DNA from: Ursus arctos | Lineage: Eukaryota > Chordata > Mammalia > Carnivora > Ursidae | Assembly: GCF_023065955.2 (NCBI RefSeq) | Contig: NW_026622930.1 | Span: 24,033,449 to 24,097,448, forward strand | Direction of reading: 5' to 3' | Length of the DNA stretch: 64,000 nt | Shown: positions 11,042-23,300 of the stretch, in pieces | Numbering within the stretch: position 1 is the first letter of the stretch | Layout: the number at the start of each line of letters is the position of its first letter | The notes under the pieces: model-generated | The model's database searches: none | What the model saw: the letters and a program-made list of their open reading frames with translations, nothing else | Told to the model about the DNA's origin: nothing | Translations under genes and position numbers: made by a program

Positions 11042-14000
11042 GTACGGACAGCAACTGCTTGGTTCCTAGACGTTTGATAAGGAATTGATGAAAGGCGTGG
11101 ACAGCGACTTTAAGGGGGCAGACAAGTTGGAGTGAAGACTATAGATGATTTGGTCATTAATTAGTCAGCCCTTAGGTGTGTTTAGGGGCAATGTCGGATC
11201 TCTTTCAGGTGACGAAATTTTCTTTACTCTCAGAGAACAAAACTGTAACAAATAGTGTAGTGTCTTTGTCTTCTTCTGAAGCCCAGGTTGAAATGTTAAA
11301 ACATCACACATGGATCCCAGGTGGACTTTCAAGAGAATGTGTGTTTGGTTTTTACCCATAAGATGCACGCACACGCACACAAACACACTTTGGGAGGTGT
11401 TTTTTTTTTTTTAATTTTTAGATTAAACTGGTACGATGACCTTCAGATTGTTAATTTCCTGCTCCGTGCATTTCATCTACCTACTGTCATTGATACCACA
11501 GTGTATAGGGGAAAGGGAAGAGTTGTACTGGCTCTGGAATAAGGGGAAACATGAAACATTTATGGAATAATTAATGAAAACCTGTATTTTGGAGAAATAA
11601 TGGAGCTAATAGATATTATAGTCCAATTGATGTGCTCGTGGCACAATATAGTCCAGTAGAACCAGTGTGGTCTCCATGCCTCACAGAGAGTTGATGGCTG
11701 GCGGTAGAGAGGAATGTCAAGATATTTAAACAATCTGTTATTTCTCTTTAAAATTTTTTAAAATTTTATTTTAAAGTAAATTCTGTGCCCAGTGTGGGAC
11801 TTGGACTCACGACACCGTGATTAAGAGTCGCATGCTCTACTGACTGAGCCAGCCAGGTGCCCCCAATCCATTATTTCTTGAGTGGAAGTTCTTTCTTCTT
11901 ACTTTTATAAATGAAATAAAACTTTTTCCCCCCAGAATTCAAATGATGGAAGATAATAATGATTAATATAATAATATAGTTGGTGATCTATAGCCATACT
12001 TTATTGAATTTTTCTCCATAATAATAATAATAAAATACTTACTTTTTATAGAATATTTCTGTTTGCTCAGTACTATACTAGGTGTTAAAACGTATTATAT
12101 CATGTAATCCTCATAGCAGCCCTGCTGAAACAGGGGTTTTTTTGGTTTTTTTTTACGATGGGGAAAACAAAACAGGGAATTGAAAAATTTTCCAGGTTCA
12201 TAGAGCATTAGGTTTGTTCTACTCTAAAGCTTGTTCTCATAAGTCACATTAGAAGGGTTTTGAGTTCCATGCTTAGAGCTACTAGGTTATTTATATAACA
12301 GTCCTTTTAGAAGACAAAGCCTCCCCAAGGCTTTGATGATTTGAGACAATTCCTGTCCTCATCAAATCCCAGGAGAGGAGCTCCTTTCCGTCTTCCTGCC
12401 ATCACCCTTTTTCTGTACATGATGATTTGAAGGATATTTGGGGGATGGCTTTGGCACAGAACTGATTTTTCCTCCTAAGAGTAAATAAAGTTTTTGAGTG
12501 AAGAATGTACAACGTTCTTAGAAAAAAATAGGTTTAATGTTAAAACTTGGTTTCTGAAATCTAGTGTGTGAAGAAAGAAATCCAGCCCAGATGACGCCTG
12601 AAGTGTAGCGTTTATGTTTTGTATATATTAGAACTGGAAGGGCACAATTCTCTCTCTTTGCCGGTGAGGCTGGCCTGGCTCTCCCCTCCCTTGGGATGCC
12701 CTCCCTACCCTGGGTCAGCACACACCAGCAGGCTTACAGCGGGAGTTTTTCCTTGACGTGGTTTATCACTGGCATCAAATGATTTGCAATTTATCTTTCC
12801 CAAAATACCCTTCATTGATTCTTCAGAGCATAAAATGCTAATGTGAATATTAAATTTATGTGGCTGTTGCATGTCCTGTTTAGAATTGTTTTTTAATAAG
12901 CAGAACCATATTCGTGCAAAGTAGCATGTGCAAAGGCAAAGAAGAGACTTTAGATGCATACACAGTAAGGTCAGGCTAATGGTCAGGTTCACTGTGGTAG
13001 TCTCACATGCCAGCACTCCTCTTTTGCTCCCAAAGAAAAACTAACTTACTCGTTTATTTGTTCAACAAATATTTTGGGGCTGTCTCCCATTTATTCAGTC
13101 AACATGTATTTGTTGAGAGCCTGCTTGCTATTTACCTGGCAGTGTTCTAGGCAATGAAGATAGCACAGATGAACAAGCAATCCAAGTCCCTGGGTTCATG
13201 GAGTTTACATTCTAGTGGGAGGGCAGACAGAAAGCAAGTGTGCATCATATTTCACAGACTCTTAAGGTGCCATCAACTGTAAGAGGTACTGTTATTTTAT
13301 AAACTACCAAGAAAGGGAAGAATGCTCAAGGTAGAGAGTCTAGTAAGAGACACACACACCCTCCCCCCACCCCACACTATGGGGCTAGGACACCAAAAGC
13401 CTAAACCTTCAGTAAAAAGATAAGACAAAAGGTCCCTCCACACAGAAGGATTGCAAGGAAACTTGAATGTCTCCACCTTGGCACTGTGTAAGCGGTGGAA
13501 AAAATATCTCGCCTGAGAATATGAACCACGAGTCTGTAGTCACCAGTTTGTGGTCTAAATTCACTCTGCCAGTGTGATCTAAACAAAACCCTCACACATA
13601 ACTTATTTCAAGTCATCTCATTTGGAAGCCCTCGTGAGTACTGGCAGGAGCAAACGCAGATCTGGAGAAGGACTCCGTGTCATTCCAGGCCCCGGGCAGT
13701 TGTAAGACACTACTAATTTTAAGGACATCCCCCATTTTGTTTATATTAAAATCTGAAAACAAATATATAGTCTTGGCAGTCAACAAAATATGGTAGGTAC
13801 ATAATATGTCGGGCAGTGGTGAGTGCAGTGAAGACGAGTGAACAGGGTAAGGGTGTAAAGACTGATGGGGCTAGGATGGGATGAGCCATTTCACCTGCCC
13901 ACCTCTGGGAGCCTCCCCAGAAGTGACAGCTGAGCAGAAGCCTGAAGGAAGGAAGCCCTCAGGTAACTGGCAGAAGAATGTTCTAGGCTGAGGAGACAGC

Positions 14001-17000
14001 AGGTGCAAAACCCTCGAGTGGGAGAGGGCTTGAGGTCTTTGAGGATTCTCAGAGGTTCAAGAGGCCACTGCGACAACAGCAGACCAGGCAAGATGACGTG
14101 ACGTCATTCTAGGGGATGAGAGTTCCATGACAGATCTGGCGTAGATGCTGTGCATACCGGGAGTGAGACCGGTCCCTGCCAGCATCAGGCTCACCTTCTA
14201 GTAGAGGAGACAGATCAGGATAAATAGTGTCAAGAAACAAAAGTGGACTGTAATTTCTGGGGTTAAGAGAATAAATAGGCTTACAGCCTAGACTAATTTA
14301 CATTTTACACAGGATTACCCAAGCAAACCCATAAAATCAACAGCATCCCACACCTCTGATTTTTACAGTGACTGCCTCTTGTTGTTCTGAGGGAGGTTGG
14401 AATGACTTGGATATCCCAAAAGATGGCTTTATTTTGTCTGAAAAAGAGGTAATTTGTAGAGTGATTTTTTTCTTGTTTATGTTAAAAAAAAAAAAGAAGA
14501 AAGAGAAAGAAGCTAATATACACCAAAGCAGTCTTCTGTTACCCCATGTTGTCTATAGTACTGTTTTCCTGTCATTTACTCAGCTTTCCTGGGAAAGCGA
14601 TGCTTGAAAGCAGTGGTTCTCAAACTTTTACACAATTCAGAGTTACTGAGGACCCCAAGGAATTTTTTCTGTGGGTTGTATCTGTCACTGTTTACTATAT
14701 TAGAAATTAAAACTAAAAAATTAAAAAATAGTTGTTGATTAATCTAAAAATGAAAATAACAAGCTCATGGCATATTAATAAGTAATATATTTTAAATGGA
14801 AAACAACTATTTTCCAAAGCAGAAATAATTTAGTGAGAAGAGAGATGTTGTAACTCTTTCATGTCCGGCTGCACAAAGCAGTCAGATCCTTACATCTGCT
14901 TCTGCGTTCACTCTGTTGTGAGATCACAGGTCACGTACTGGAAAACTCTATACTCTTGAGAAGGTGAAAACGAAAAAAAGGCGATCATATTTTAGAATCA
15001 TTATAGAAGAGTCTTCAGAGCCCCAGTGGTCCCTGCACCATTAACTGATACTCTAAAGAATCCATGCCACCTCTTGTTGGCAACAGATTTCCAAGAGGCC
15101 TGGGGTATGGTGCTACCACCCTGGCCCCTCACTTTCTTTTCTGGGCTCCGGAAGCCAGGGGAAAGGGAGGAGAGCAGAAATGATTCCCTTGCTTCCTCGA
15201 AAGTAACTATTCAAATGCTTGCATTTTAAGTCATTGGGATAACAGATTAGTGTGTTTAAAAAAGCAAAGAAAGTGTTGACCGTCTTTTATTACCCAGTGA
15301 ACTGGTGTGAGGTGGAGGCTGGTAGGAAGTGGAGACACCAGAGAGGCTGCTCCGGGGATGACCAGAGGGGGACTGCCTCCAGAATCCGCGTGCACTCCCT
15401 CTGTTGTGGTGGTGAATTTCCGGCTGAGGCGAGGCCTAAGGGACAGTAGACCTAAATGCCAGAGGAAAGCAGAGGTTGGGAGGTGTCCCTTGAGGGGTAT
15501 TTTATTCCTAAGCTTCTCTAAGACTATCGTGCCTTTTAAAAGAGTCCTTGAATTGACCTGCTCTCTTCCTCTGAGAGGTCACAGATGGTATCTCCCATGA
15601 GTGAGGATGCCCCAGAAGATCCACGGAAGACAGCTGCTGCCTCGGAGGCACAGGCCTTGGTGGGACAGGAAGTGCTGCCTGCAGACCAGGCCCAGGTCCT
15701 CAACAAGGTAGGGAGGACACTGTCGCCGTCTCTTTCGTGGCACCAGAATTTAGATGCACATGGGTGGGTTGGCACTTAAAGCATTGAGGCATCTTGGTTT
15801 TAGTTATTTGGAGAATGGTCCCAGGTATCACCCTCAGGGCCCATCAGTGAACTAGCAGCTATTCAAAAAAAATGAAATGTGGGAATGAATGCTCACGTGT
15901 TGTCTAAAATCCTCTGGATGTGAGGAGCCTTGATCCGTGGGATTGTGTTTCAGCTTCAGTTTTCTTCAGGTAGATGTACTCAGTATTTATGATGAAGTTT
16001 CCTTAGAAGTTGTATAGGTAGCAGTGGCCTCCCTGCCACGGAGGAATGGGTTTGTGTGTGATTATTAGCACTATTATAGTGCTAATATAGCACTATTATA
16101 ATAACAGATGGTATTAGTGTCAATAAACAGTGCCAAACATTGTAATTGCATTTGCATAATGCTTTATAGTTTACAAAGCATTTTATCCACAATAGTTTAT
16201 TTACTCCTGAGAGCCAACCTGTGAGACAGGTACCATCATGTTCCCATTTTACAGATGAGGAAACTGAAGCCAAGACCTATCAGTTGACTTTACTAATGCT
16301 GCGCTGCTAATATGTTGGAAACTAAATCCTTTGTTTAGCCTTCTGGAAAAGGAAAGACCCACTTAAGCAGGTTAGCCAAAGTCTCATTTAGCTCATTAAG
16401 CAATGCAGATAAAGAACTGTAGGACTTATTCTCCAGAAAGAGATATTATGAGAATATAGTCTGGGAGTAATTCAAAATTTCTTTCTCGCAAATATAAATC
16501 TGAGCTCCTAACTGGACAGCGTGGGCGGTGGGTGTGCATGTCTTGAGTTGCCTGCTGACTGCTTGGAGAAGGAGCAGGAAATTACGGCATCCAAGCAAGA
16601 AACAGGAACCCTGATCCGAGTGGTCTGACGTGAAGCCCACAAGAGAGAGGTTGAAGCCTCCTGCCATGGGCTAGCGAGGGCTTTGAGTTTCAAGTGACGC
16701 TCAGACTCTCCATGCAGGTTAGATGTCTGGCAGCAAACGTACTGTTTAAATACACTGAAACAGGTGAAATGGCGATTATGTATAGGACACTGTTAGTGGA
16801 TGTGACAGCCGGTGGCATGGGACGTCCCAGGTGTGTAATGGATGAGACAGAGAGAGAATATAAGCCAGATCCTCCCTCTGCAGTGCTTTGGTGACTCGAT
16901 TGACAGGGCTCTGGAGGTAACCGGGAGTGGGAATTGTAGCAGGAGCAGAGTGGGAGTCGGGCTAAACCCCGGCTGCAAGGGCTGCCACGAGAGGGGCCAT

Positions 17001-17635
17001 CCGGAGGGGCTGTGCAGGCTGAGGCCAGGCCAAGGCCCGGCACAGAGACGCTGTGGGTGCAGAAGTAAGTGGTGAGCATGGAGGATGTTCACGGACAGAT
17101 TTTATAAAGGGTCCTCGGGGAGAGTTGCAAAGGGAGGAGGGAACATAGCTGCAGGCTTTGAGCTGGGAAGGTGGAGGCCATGGGGGAGGGGGTAGCACCT
17201 TCGGGAAGGAGACTGATTGGAATCTGCCCCTCTAGGAAGTGCTCTAATCAGAGTTCCTTTGTGCAGATGGCCAAGTACCAAGTTCCACAAAGGTCTGGGG
17301 ATATCTTTATGATCCAGTCTGAGCACACAGGAGCTATAGATATCCTTTCCGCTGATTTGGAATCTGCAGATCTCCTGGGGGATCACAGGAAAGGTGAGAC
17401 CTCTGGGGGTATGGAAGGTGATTTCTTTGTTCCCAGTGGGTGCTTAAAGAAAGCCAGGCAGGGGGCACCTGGGTGGCTCAGTTGGTTGGGCATCTGCCTT
17501 CGGCTCAGGTCATGATCCTGGGGTCCTAGGATCGAGCCCCGCATCTGGTTCCCTGCTCAGCGGGGAGCCTGCTTCTCCTTATCCCCCTTCCCTCTGCCCC
17601 ATGCTTGTGTGCTCTCTCTCTCAAATAAATAAGTA

Positions 17636-17667
<32 letters not shown>

Positions 17668-20357
17668 GGCAGGCAGACTGATGGAAGGAAAGTGAGAAGG
17701 TGACTTGTGAAAGGCAGTCAAAGAAGCCAGGAAGTAGAAGGAAGGGCTTTGACCACGACACCCTCCCTAAACCAAATGCCAGATGTCTTTGCATTTCCTC
17801 TTAGTTTCTCAGTAGTGAGCTGCCTGTCTTTTCAGTATCCCCACCTCTGATGGCTCCTCCGTGCATCTGGACCTTTGCCAAGATGAAGGAATTCAAAAGC
17901 AAGCTGGGCAAAGAGAAGAACAGCCGTCTGGTGGTGAAGCGGGGTGAAGTGGTGACCATCCGGGTACCTACCCATCCAGAGGGGAAGCGTGTTTGCTGGG
18001 AGTTTGCGACCGATGACTATGACATTGGCTTTGGAGTTTATTTTGACTGGACCCCTGTAACCAGCACTGACATAACTGTGCAGGTCAGTGATTCCAGTGA
18101 GGATGAGGATGAAGACGAGGAAGAGGAGGAAGAGATGGAAGGTAAATTTAATTTTAACGTAATTTGCGATTGGCTTTTTCTGGCTCAACCCAATTTCTAG
18201 TGACCATTTCCTGTGTTATACCAGTCCTCTTCCTTAGAATGCAAATGAGGGATCTCTTTCAGCATCGTAAGTTAAACTGAGTGATGTAGGCCAAAGTCAG
18301 ACCCTCAGACATTCTGGTGGAGATGGTATTGGTGCCTTGGTGGAAAGCTTCTTTTGCTTTTTAATCAGTACCTAGCTATGTCCCCAACATCTCCTTGGGG
18401 ACAGGGATGAGGTGGGCAGGAAAGGGGTGGGTCATTGCTGCCATATATAGATCATGTATAAACTTGAGATTATTTTATATTCTCTCATAGTTTGGGATAT
18501 TTACCATTTTTAGTCTGGAGCCAAACCGGGTGATTACAGTTTGCTAACTGTGCTCGCCTCCAAACTGTCACAGTTGGCTGACTACTGTTTACTTCTTTCT
18601 TCATGCCCAGAGCAGTTTTCTTTTTAAAGCTTTTTTTTTAAAGATTTTATTTATTTATTTGAGAGAGAGAGAGAGAGAGAGAGTTAGCGTGAGCAGGGGG
18701 ATGGGCAGAGGGAGAGGGAGAAGCAGGCTCCCCGTTGAGCAGGGAGCCCCGACACAGGGTTTGATCCTAGGACCCCGAGATCATGACCTAAGCTGAAGGC
18801 AGACACTCAACCAACTGAGCCCCTCAGCCACCCCCAGTATTTTTTTAATTAAAAAAAATTTTGTATTATGTTAGTTTGATGTGTACAATATAATGATTTA
18901 ATATTTGTATATATTGCAAAATATGCCTGGAGCACAGCACATGCCCAGAGCAGTTTTCAAAGTGCTTTCTGTGCTCCATTCCAGTTATTTGCAGTGCCTA
19001 CTTAGGATGACCCTGAGGCTTTTTTTGTTCTTTGTTTTTTTGTTTTTTAATATTAAGAGTAGGTTGTAAGTAGGTTCCAAGCATCTTGATTTTTCTATAT
19101 AATCTTAAAATCAGTCCCTTGCTTCTTCGTGGAAGAGCAAGTCTGCAGGGAAATCTTTAGGTATTTAGGCAGGAGAACCTCATGTCTTAATTTGCTATTT
19201 TGCAGGTGGCCAAGTAGAAGTTGTAGGTCATTCTGTACAGTGTGTTTGTATTTCCTACCTCTGTTAGCTGTTTCTTTTTCCTGCTGAATGAAAAGATGTC
19301 AGAATCTTTCCTTCTAAATATCTTTTCTTGGGGCTTCTGGGTGGTTTAATTGGTTAAGCATCGGACTCTTGGTTTCAACTCAGGTCATGATCTCTGCTCA
19401 GGTCATGATTTCAGGGTACCGAGATTGAGCCCTGTGTCGGGCTCCACACTCAGCGGGGAGTCTGCTTGGGATTCCCCCCCCCACCCCCGCTCCTCTCCAC
19501 TGCTCACACTCTCTCCTCTCTCTCTAAAATAAAAAAATAAATAAAATCTTTAAAAAAATAAAATAGGGGCACCTGGGTGGCTTAGTTGGTTAAGTGTCTG
19601 CCTTCAGCTCAGGCTGTGATCCTGGGGTCCTGGGATTGAGCCCCGCATCAGGCTTCTTGCTCAGCAGGGAGTCTGCTTCTCCCCCTCCCCCCCACCCCAC
19701 TTGTGTGTGCTCTCTCTCTCTGCTTTCTCTCTCTTTCAAATAAATAAATGTAAAACAAATCTAAAAAAATAATAAAATAAGTATCTTTTCTCACCCTTAG
19801 AAATGTCCAGACACTTCTGGAACTAAATAGGCTCTATAAGGCTAAATCATTGTATCTCAGTGGAGACATCACTGGCATTTGGGGTGGAACGCTTCTTTGC
19901 TGAGCAGGTACTCTCCGGATGTTAAGTGCTCCTGGACACTTGGGCACCGAATGCCAATATCACCCACTAGTTGCTGGGATGGTCAGAAGGCCAGCAGACA
20001 TTTCCAAGTCCTGTAGGAGGGCAAGAGCATCTCCCTGGCTAAAAGCCCCTAAGTCACCTGGTCCATTCTTTTACCCTGAGATCGGACTTATTCTGTCTCT
20101 GAAGTCACACCCAGACACCGTGCCGTTTTGCTCACACAGACCCTGTCCCCGTTGGCGATGTGGAGAGAGGCTCCAGGAGCTCCCTTCGAGGTCGCTACGG
20201 GGAGGTCATGCCTGTGTACCGGCGGGACAGCCACCGAGACGTGCAGGCCGGCAGCCACGACTACCCCGGCGAGGGCATCTACCTGCTCAAGTTTGACAAC
20301 TCCTACTCCCTGCTCCGCAACAAGACTCTGTACTTCCACATCTACTACACGAGCTGA
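10960..20357 (+). CDS. TMED8: TMED8, GOLD-domain protein (5'-partial, five coding exons in window)
   Basis: Exons 10960-11041, 15578-15707, 17267-17393, 17836-18141 and 20140-20357 (stop TGA 20355-20357). All junctions have AG/GT and the phases chain (2, 1, 0, 1, 1), giving 286 residues after an initial split codon. The human protein is about 325 aa, so roughly 40 residues belong to an exon left of the window. Exons 4-5 encode the GOLD beta-sandwich: [15 protein letters not shown], then [20 protein letters not shown], and at the C-terminus [20 protein letters not shown] ending in HIYYTS. A run of about 14 Asp/Glu residues sits inside the domain across the exon 4/5 junction. No signal peptide or membrane helix is seen, unlike true p24/TMED cargo receptors, so a soluble or peripheral role near Golgi membranes is inferred from GOLD relatives. 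GSTZ1 converges from the right. Identification is by recalled protein similarity and matching synteny. Confidence 0.93.
11544..11715 (+). repeat. Unidentified interspersed repeat, copy B
   Basis: Homologous and in the same orientation as 7500-7680. Like copy A, it is followed within about 80 bp by an antisense SINE. Confidence 0.7.
11745..11863 (-). mobile_element. Short CAN-type SINE, old subfamily
   Basis: Antisense TTTTAAAGTAAATTCTGTGC, GGGACTTGGACTCACGACAC and CAGCCAGGTGCCCC; lacks the CT-rich middle of full SINEC. Confidence 0.7.
12030..12170 (-). repeat. Possible MIR fragment
   Basis: CAGTACTATACTAGGTG then ATGTAATCCTCATAGCAGCC fits antisense MIR 3' sequence. Confidence 0.4.
13040..14230 (+). 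repeat. Old interspersed repeat (L2-like, family uncertain)
   Basis: Starts with TTCAACAAATATTTTGGGG and TTGTTGAGAGCCTGC, then CATGGAGTTTACATTCTAGT. Further on are GAAGCCTGAAGGAAGG and CAGCAGGTGCAAAACCC. The same phrase order recurs at 57745 and 61520. Confidence 0.5.
15578..15707 (+). CDS. TMED8: TMED8 coding exon 3
   Basis: The acceptor follows the pyrimidine tract CTGCTCTCTTCCTCTGAGAG, and the donor is CAACAAG|GTAGGG. It encodes [20 protein letters not shown] onward to QAQVLNK. A second AG at 15583-15584, just before ATG 15585, would shift the frame and hit TGA within five codons when joined to the 10960 exon. The 15578 site is therefore preferred. Confidence 0.8.
15780..17266 (+). other. 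TMED8: TMED8 intron between coding exons 3 and 4
   Basis: Apart from the MIR-like fragment, nothing recognisable; open frames on both strands at 16690-17390 have no family motif. Confidence 0.5.
16085..16300 (-). repeat. MIR-like fragment
   Basis: TAATGCTTTATAGTTTACAA and CATTTTACAGATGAGGAAAC, antisense MIR-like order. Confidence 0.5.
17267..17393 (+). CDS. TMED8: TMED8 coding exon 4
   Basis: Acceptor TTTGTGCAG|ATGGCC and donor AGGAAAG|GTGAGA. It encodes [20 protein letters not shown], then [20 protein letters not shown] and RK plus a split Val. It is the linker leading into the GOLD domain. A SINE begins 69 bp past the donor. Confidence 0.9.
17462..17667 (+). mobile_element. CAN SINE
   Basis: GGGGCACCTGGGTGGCTCAG through a 25-base A tail; flanks AAAGCCAGGCAG / AAAGGCAGGCAG. 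Confidence 0.93.
17836..18141 (+). CDS. TMED8: TMED8 coding exon 5, first half of GOLD domain
   Basis: Acceptor TCTTTTCAG|TATCCC and donor ATGGAAG|GTAAAT. The 306-bp exon starts [20 protein letters not shown]. It carries the conserved [20 protein letters not shown] motif and ends in the acidic run [18 protein letters not shown]. Confidence 0.95.
18621..18939 (-). mobile_element. Composite CAN SINE plus L1 3'-end fragment
   Basis: SINE (-) at about 18629-18835 adjoins an L1 3' UTR fragment (-) at about 18840-18935. A single perfect 19-bp duplication, CATGCCCAGAGCAGTTTTC, frames both (18602-18620 and 18940-18958). Confidence 0.85.
19330..19781 (+). mobile_element. Tandem pair of CAN SINEs
   Basis: The first element is 19330-19565 (GGGGCTTCTGGGTGG) and the second 19566-19781 (GGGGCACCTGGGTGG), head to tail. 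The outer repeat TATCTTTTCT lies at 19319-19328 and 19782-19791. Confidence 0.85.
20140..20357 (+). CDS. TMED8: TMED8 last coding exon
   Basis: Acceptor GCTCACACAG|ACCCTG; stop TGA at 20355-20357. It encodes the second half of the GOLD domain ([20 protein letters not shown], then [20 protein letters not shown]), ending [10 protein letters not shown]. CpG and GC content are locally higher than in the flanking introns. Confidence 0.95.
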
Positions 20358-23300
20358 AGGCCCGCTGGCGCAGGAGGCGGGGCCGGGGCAGGCGCACAGC
20401 CGGCGCCTCTTGTTCTGGATAGGCAAGAGCTCAAAGTTGAGCATGAGGCTCCCGACCCTCACGTCCTGCCTGGCATGCCTGACTGTTGACCCCACGTAGC
20501 TTTTCCCCCTTCCTGGCTTCCGCAGGTGGTGGTGTAGTGCTCCTGTTCTGTGGTCCCTGACTCACACTCCTCTTGCTTCAGACTCCAGCAAAACTCCCTC
20601 TGTGAAGGACCCCGTCAGGCAAAAGCCTAAAGGGAGGTTGGGTGTTATCGTTTACAATCAGGTCTGTTTGGGTCCAGGGTGTTCCAGTTGCTGCTCTCTC
20701 CTCTCCCGGAGCCTTTGTTGCAGATGTGTTCAGTGGCACCCACTCTCCACCTTTTGAAAGTTCTGGAGGATGAAAAGCACATTGTCCGTGAAGGAGCCCA
20801 GCCTCTTGGATGGAGAAAGCTCCGTCCAGCCTCTCACCACTGCCATATTCCCGCCTGCTGGTTCTTCGTGGTCTGTAGCACAGGCCGGGAGCCCTCACTG
20901 CCTTTGGAGGGGTGTCAGTGGTCCCGATTTTGCGGCTCTGCCTCTTGCCCTCCTCTTGCCTTTCCCCACGTCTGTGTCCGTGCCCTTACAGCAAGACCGT
21001 CCATGCCGTCTAAAGTGGTGATCACGTAGTCTAACATCTGGGGGGGGTAACCGCCTCCATCACTTCCTGCTTCAAGAGGTCGTGGCCGGTAGCCAGGGTG
21101 CTGGGTTGGAGGGGAAAAGGTGGGAAGTAGGTACTGGATTGATCTCAGAATCCACACCTTTGAAAGTCAAGTGTTACTGCATTACTTTTCTTGTATAATC
21201 AAAGAAGAAGGGGTATAATCTGAGAGAGAAGGTTAAAAAAATACAACACTCCCGATTCCCCACCACTCTTTTTTAATCTTTAGGGTAGGGGTGTTATTTA
21301 GAAATTTTGCTTCAGAACCCATCGGGTTTCCAGTGTTTCTGGATTTAGTTTCTTGCATTGAGGGCTTCAAGCTTTCGGAGTTCAAAGCCTCTTAGAAAAG
21401 GTAATGAAACTTCACTGTTACTGCTGATGGGAGTTGTTCTTTACCAGGCCAAAGCTTGCATCACCCCCCCCCCACCCCCGCTGCATGCGACTGCCTTCCC
21501 CCCTGCATTAGCCCGGAGGCTGGAGTGCTGGGGGGGGGGGAATCAGTGGAGCAGCAGCGCAGGGCCTCGGGCACAGAAGGCACCACTGTGCTCGTCTGTG
21601 CCTCCTTGTTTCTTATTCCTTGTGTCGAGTCTGTTACTGCCTTAGAATTTTGAGGAATAATTCGATTTATTTATTACTTTATTTATTTTTGTAGCACATT
21701 TCATTTTGCCTTTGAGACAGTTCTGTCTGTTTCTTAGAAGGCTTCGGTCTGCTCTGAGCCATTGAGGCCCCCTCTTCCGTGGAGTCAGATGACGATTTTA
21801 GGAAATGTTAGGAAGTGACAATGTTCCCTTCCTGCAGGTCAGTCCCGGGATGCTTTGGGAGGAATCTGCCCTTCTGAGATGGATGATACCATCTTACCCT
21901 GGCACCCCCTGTGATGAATTCTAGGTTGTGAGGGATCCGGCCCAATCGCCCAGATGGAGTGCAGAGGAATTGACTTGCCAATCAGGACATCGTCTGATTC
22001 TGGGATTTCAGAGTCCTACTCCGAGGGGTCATCTTCTTCATGACGGTTCCTTTGGCCCATTCCTTCCTGCAGGTGTCTTGCGCCAAGCCTCCCCCCGCTA
22101 GGGGGGCAGGAACTCGAAGACCAGGGCCCCTCACCATAGTTCTGTAGTCGAATCTGTGTCCCGGAACAAAGGGCCAGACAGCCTGTACTTTGTGTCGTCC
22201 TGGGAGCAGAGCCTCAAGTAGGACAGGATGGTGTGGACTGAGCAGCACCTTACCTCCCTTGTCTTCTATTTCAGTGCGTTTTGTAGAGGACACTGGCCAA
22301 AATGCATCTACCTTGTAAGAAATTAGAAATTATTCTAGTGACTGTTTGAGCCACGAAAAGCAGACTCGCTGTGCGTCATGTCATCATCAGATAAGCCGAG
22401 GGAGCACTCTTTCAGCGCCGAAGTTGAGTCACGCCTTAGCTAAGTGAGAATAATCCTTATAAAAGAAGTTTCTACTGAGCTGTTCTCTAGTCAGCTCAAG
22501 CCTTGCTTATTGTTCCTGTTTATTATTAACTTCTGGCTTTGAGCTGTCAGGCCAGAGCAAGCACCCCAGGACAACACTCTCCGTTTATTTTTGCCATGAG
22601 ATGCTCGGTACTTATTTTCTTCGGCATCCTAGTTCTGGTGCACCAGGGAAGCCGGAGGGGCCTGTTCCCATCACCTCTGTGTGCCTCTTATTGTCTGGGC
22701 ACTTTTGAAGTCCTGGACATGGTTACATTTCATCCTGCACGGGCGTGTCTTTGTCCCATTCACACAAAATGGCTACAAGAAGATATTGTCACTATCTGAT
22801 CCATTCCCTCTTCTACTAAATTTCTGAAATCATCAAACTTTAGGGACCAAATATTACTTGTGGAAGCACATGTAATTAGTGAGAATTTCGCAGCCCAGCA
22901 AATCCTCAGTGGTAGTCCTTTCCTTAATCTCTCCCTGCCCAAGTTTATCGAACCAAACAATGAAATCAAAGTCATCTGTCTCACCCTGTTCTCCAGAGCA
23001 CAAATAAACACTAACCAACAGTCGGAAGAGAGTGCTTTGTAGTGGGGGAGAGACTGAAATTCTCTACACAGAGCGGCTGGCTTCTTCAATTTCTTCAGTT
23101 TGTTTAGCCTTGCCACACTGTTGGAGCTTTTAGAAAGGAAGACCTATTTAAAGTGTTAATTTGTTCTAACATTTCATCACGAAAAATGTTCAGCAAACAG
23201 AGAACTTAAAAGTAGATAGTAAACACCCTTAGCTATACCCACCACATAGGCTTTAAAATTATAAGCTGCTAATTCATTAAAACAAAAACGATTCTCCCAT

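Larger units (their letters stand above)
11042..15577 (+). other. TMED8: TMED8 intron between coding exons 2 and 3
   Basis: Contains a second copy of an unidentified repeat, a short SINE and old interspersed repeats. The interval 14230-15570 shows no recognisable element. Confidence 0.6.

Noticed and set aside
14099..14106. Perfect CRE palindrome TGACGTCA
   Set aside because: Isolated in an intronic old repeat with no promoter features; an 8-bp match is not enough.
17171..17515. 114-codon open frame through a TMED8 exon as a separate start
   Set aside because: The frame runs through the 17267 acceptor and the 17394 donor into a SINE; the spliced model explains the coding part.
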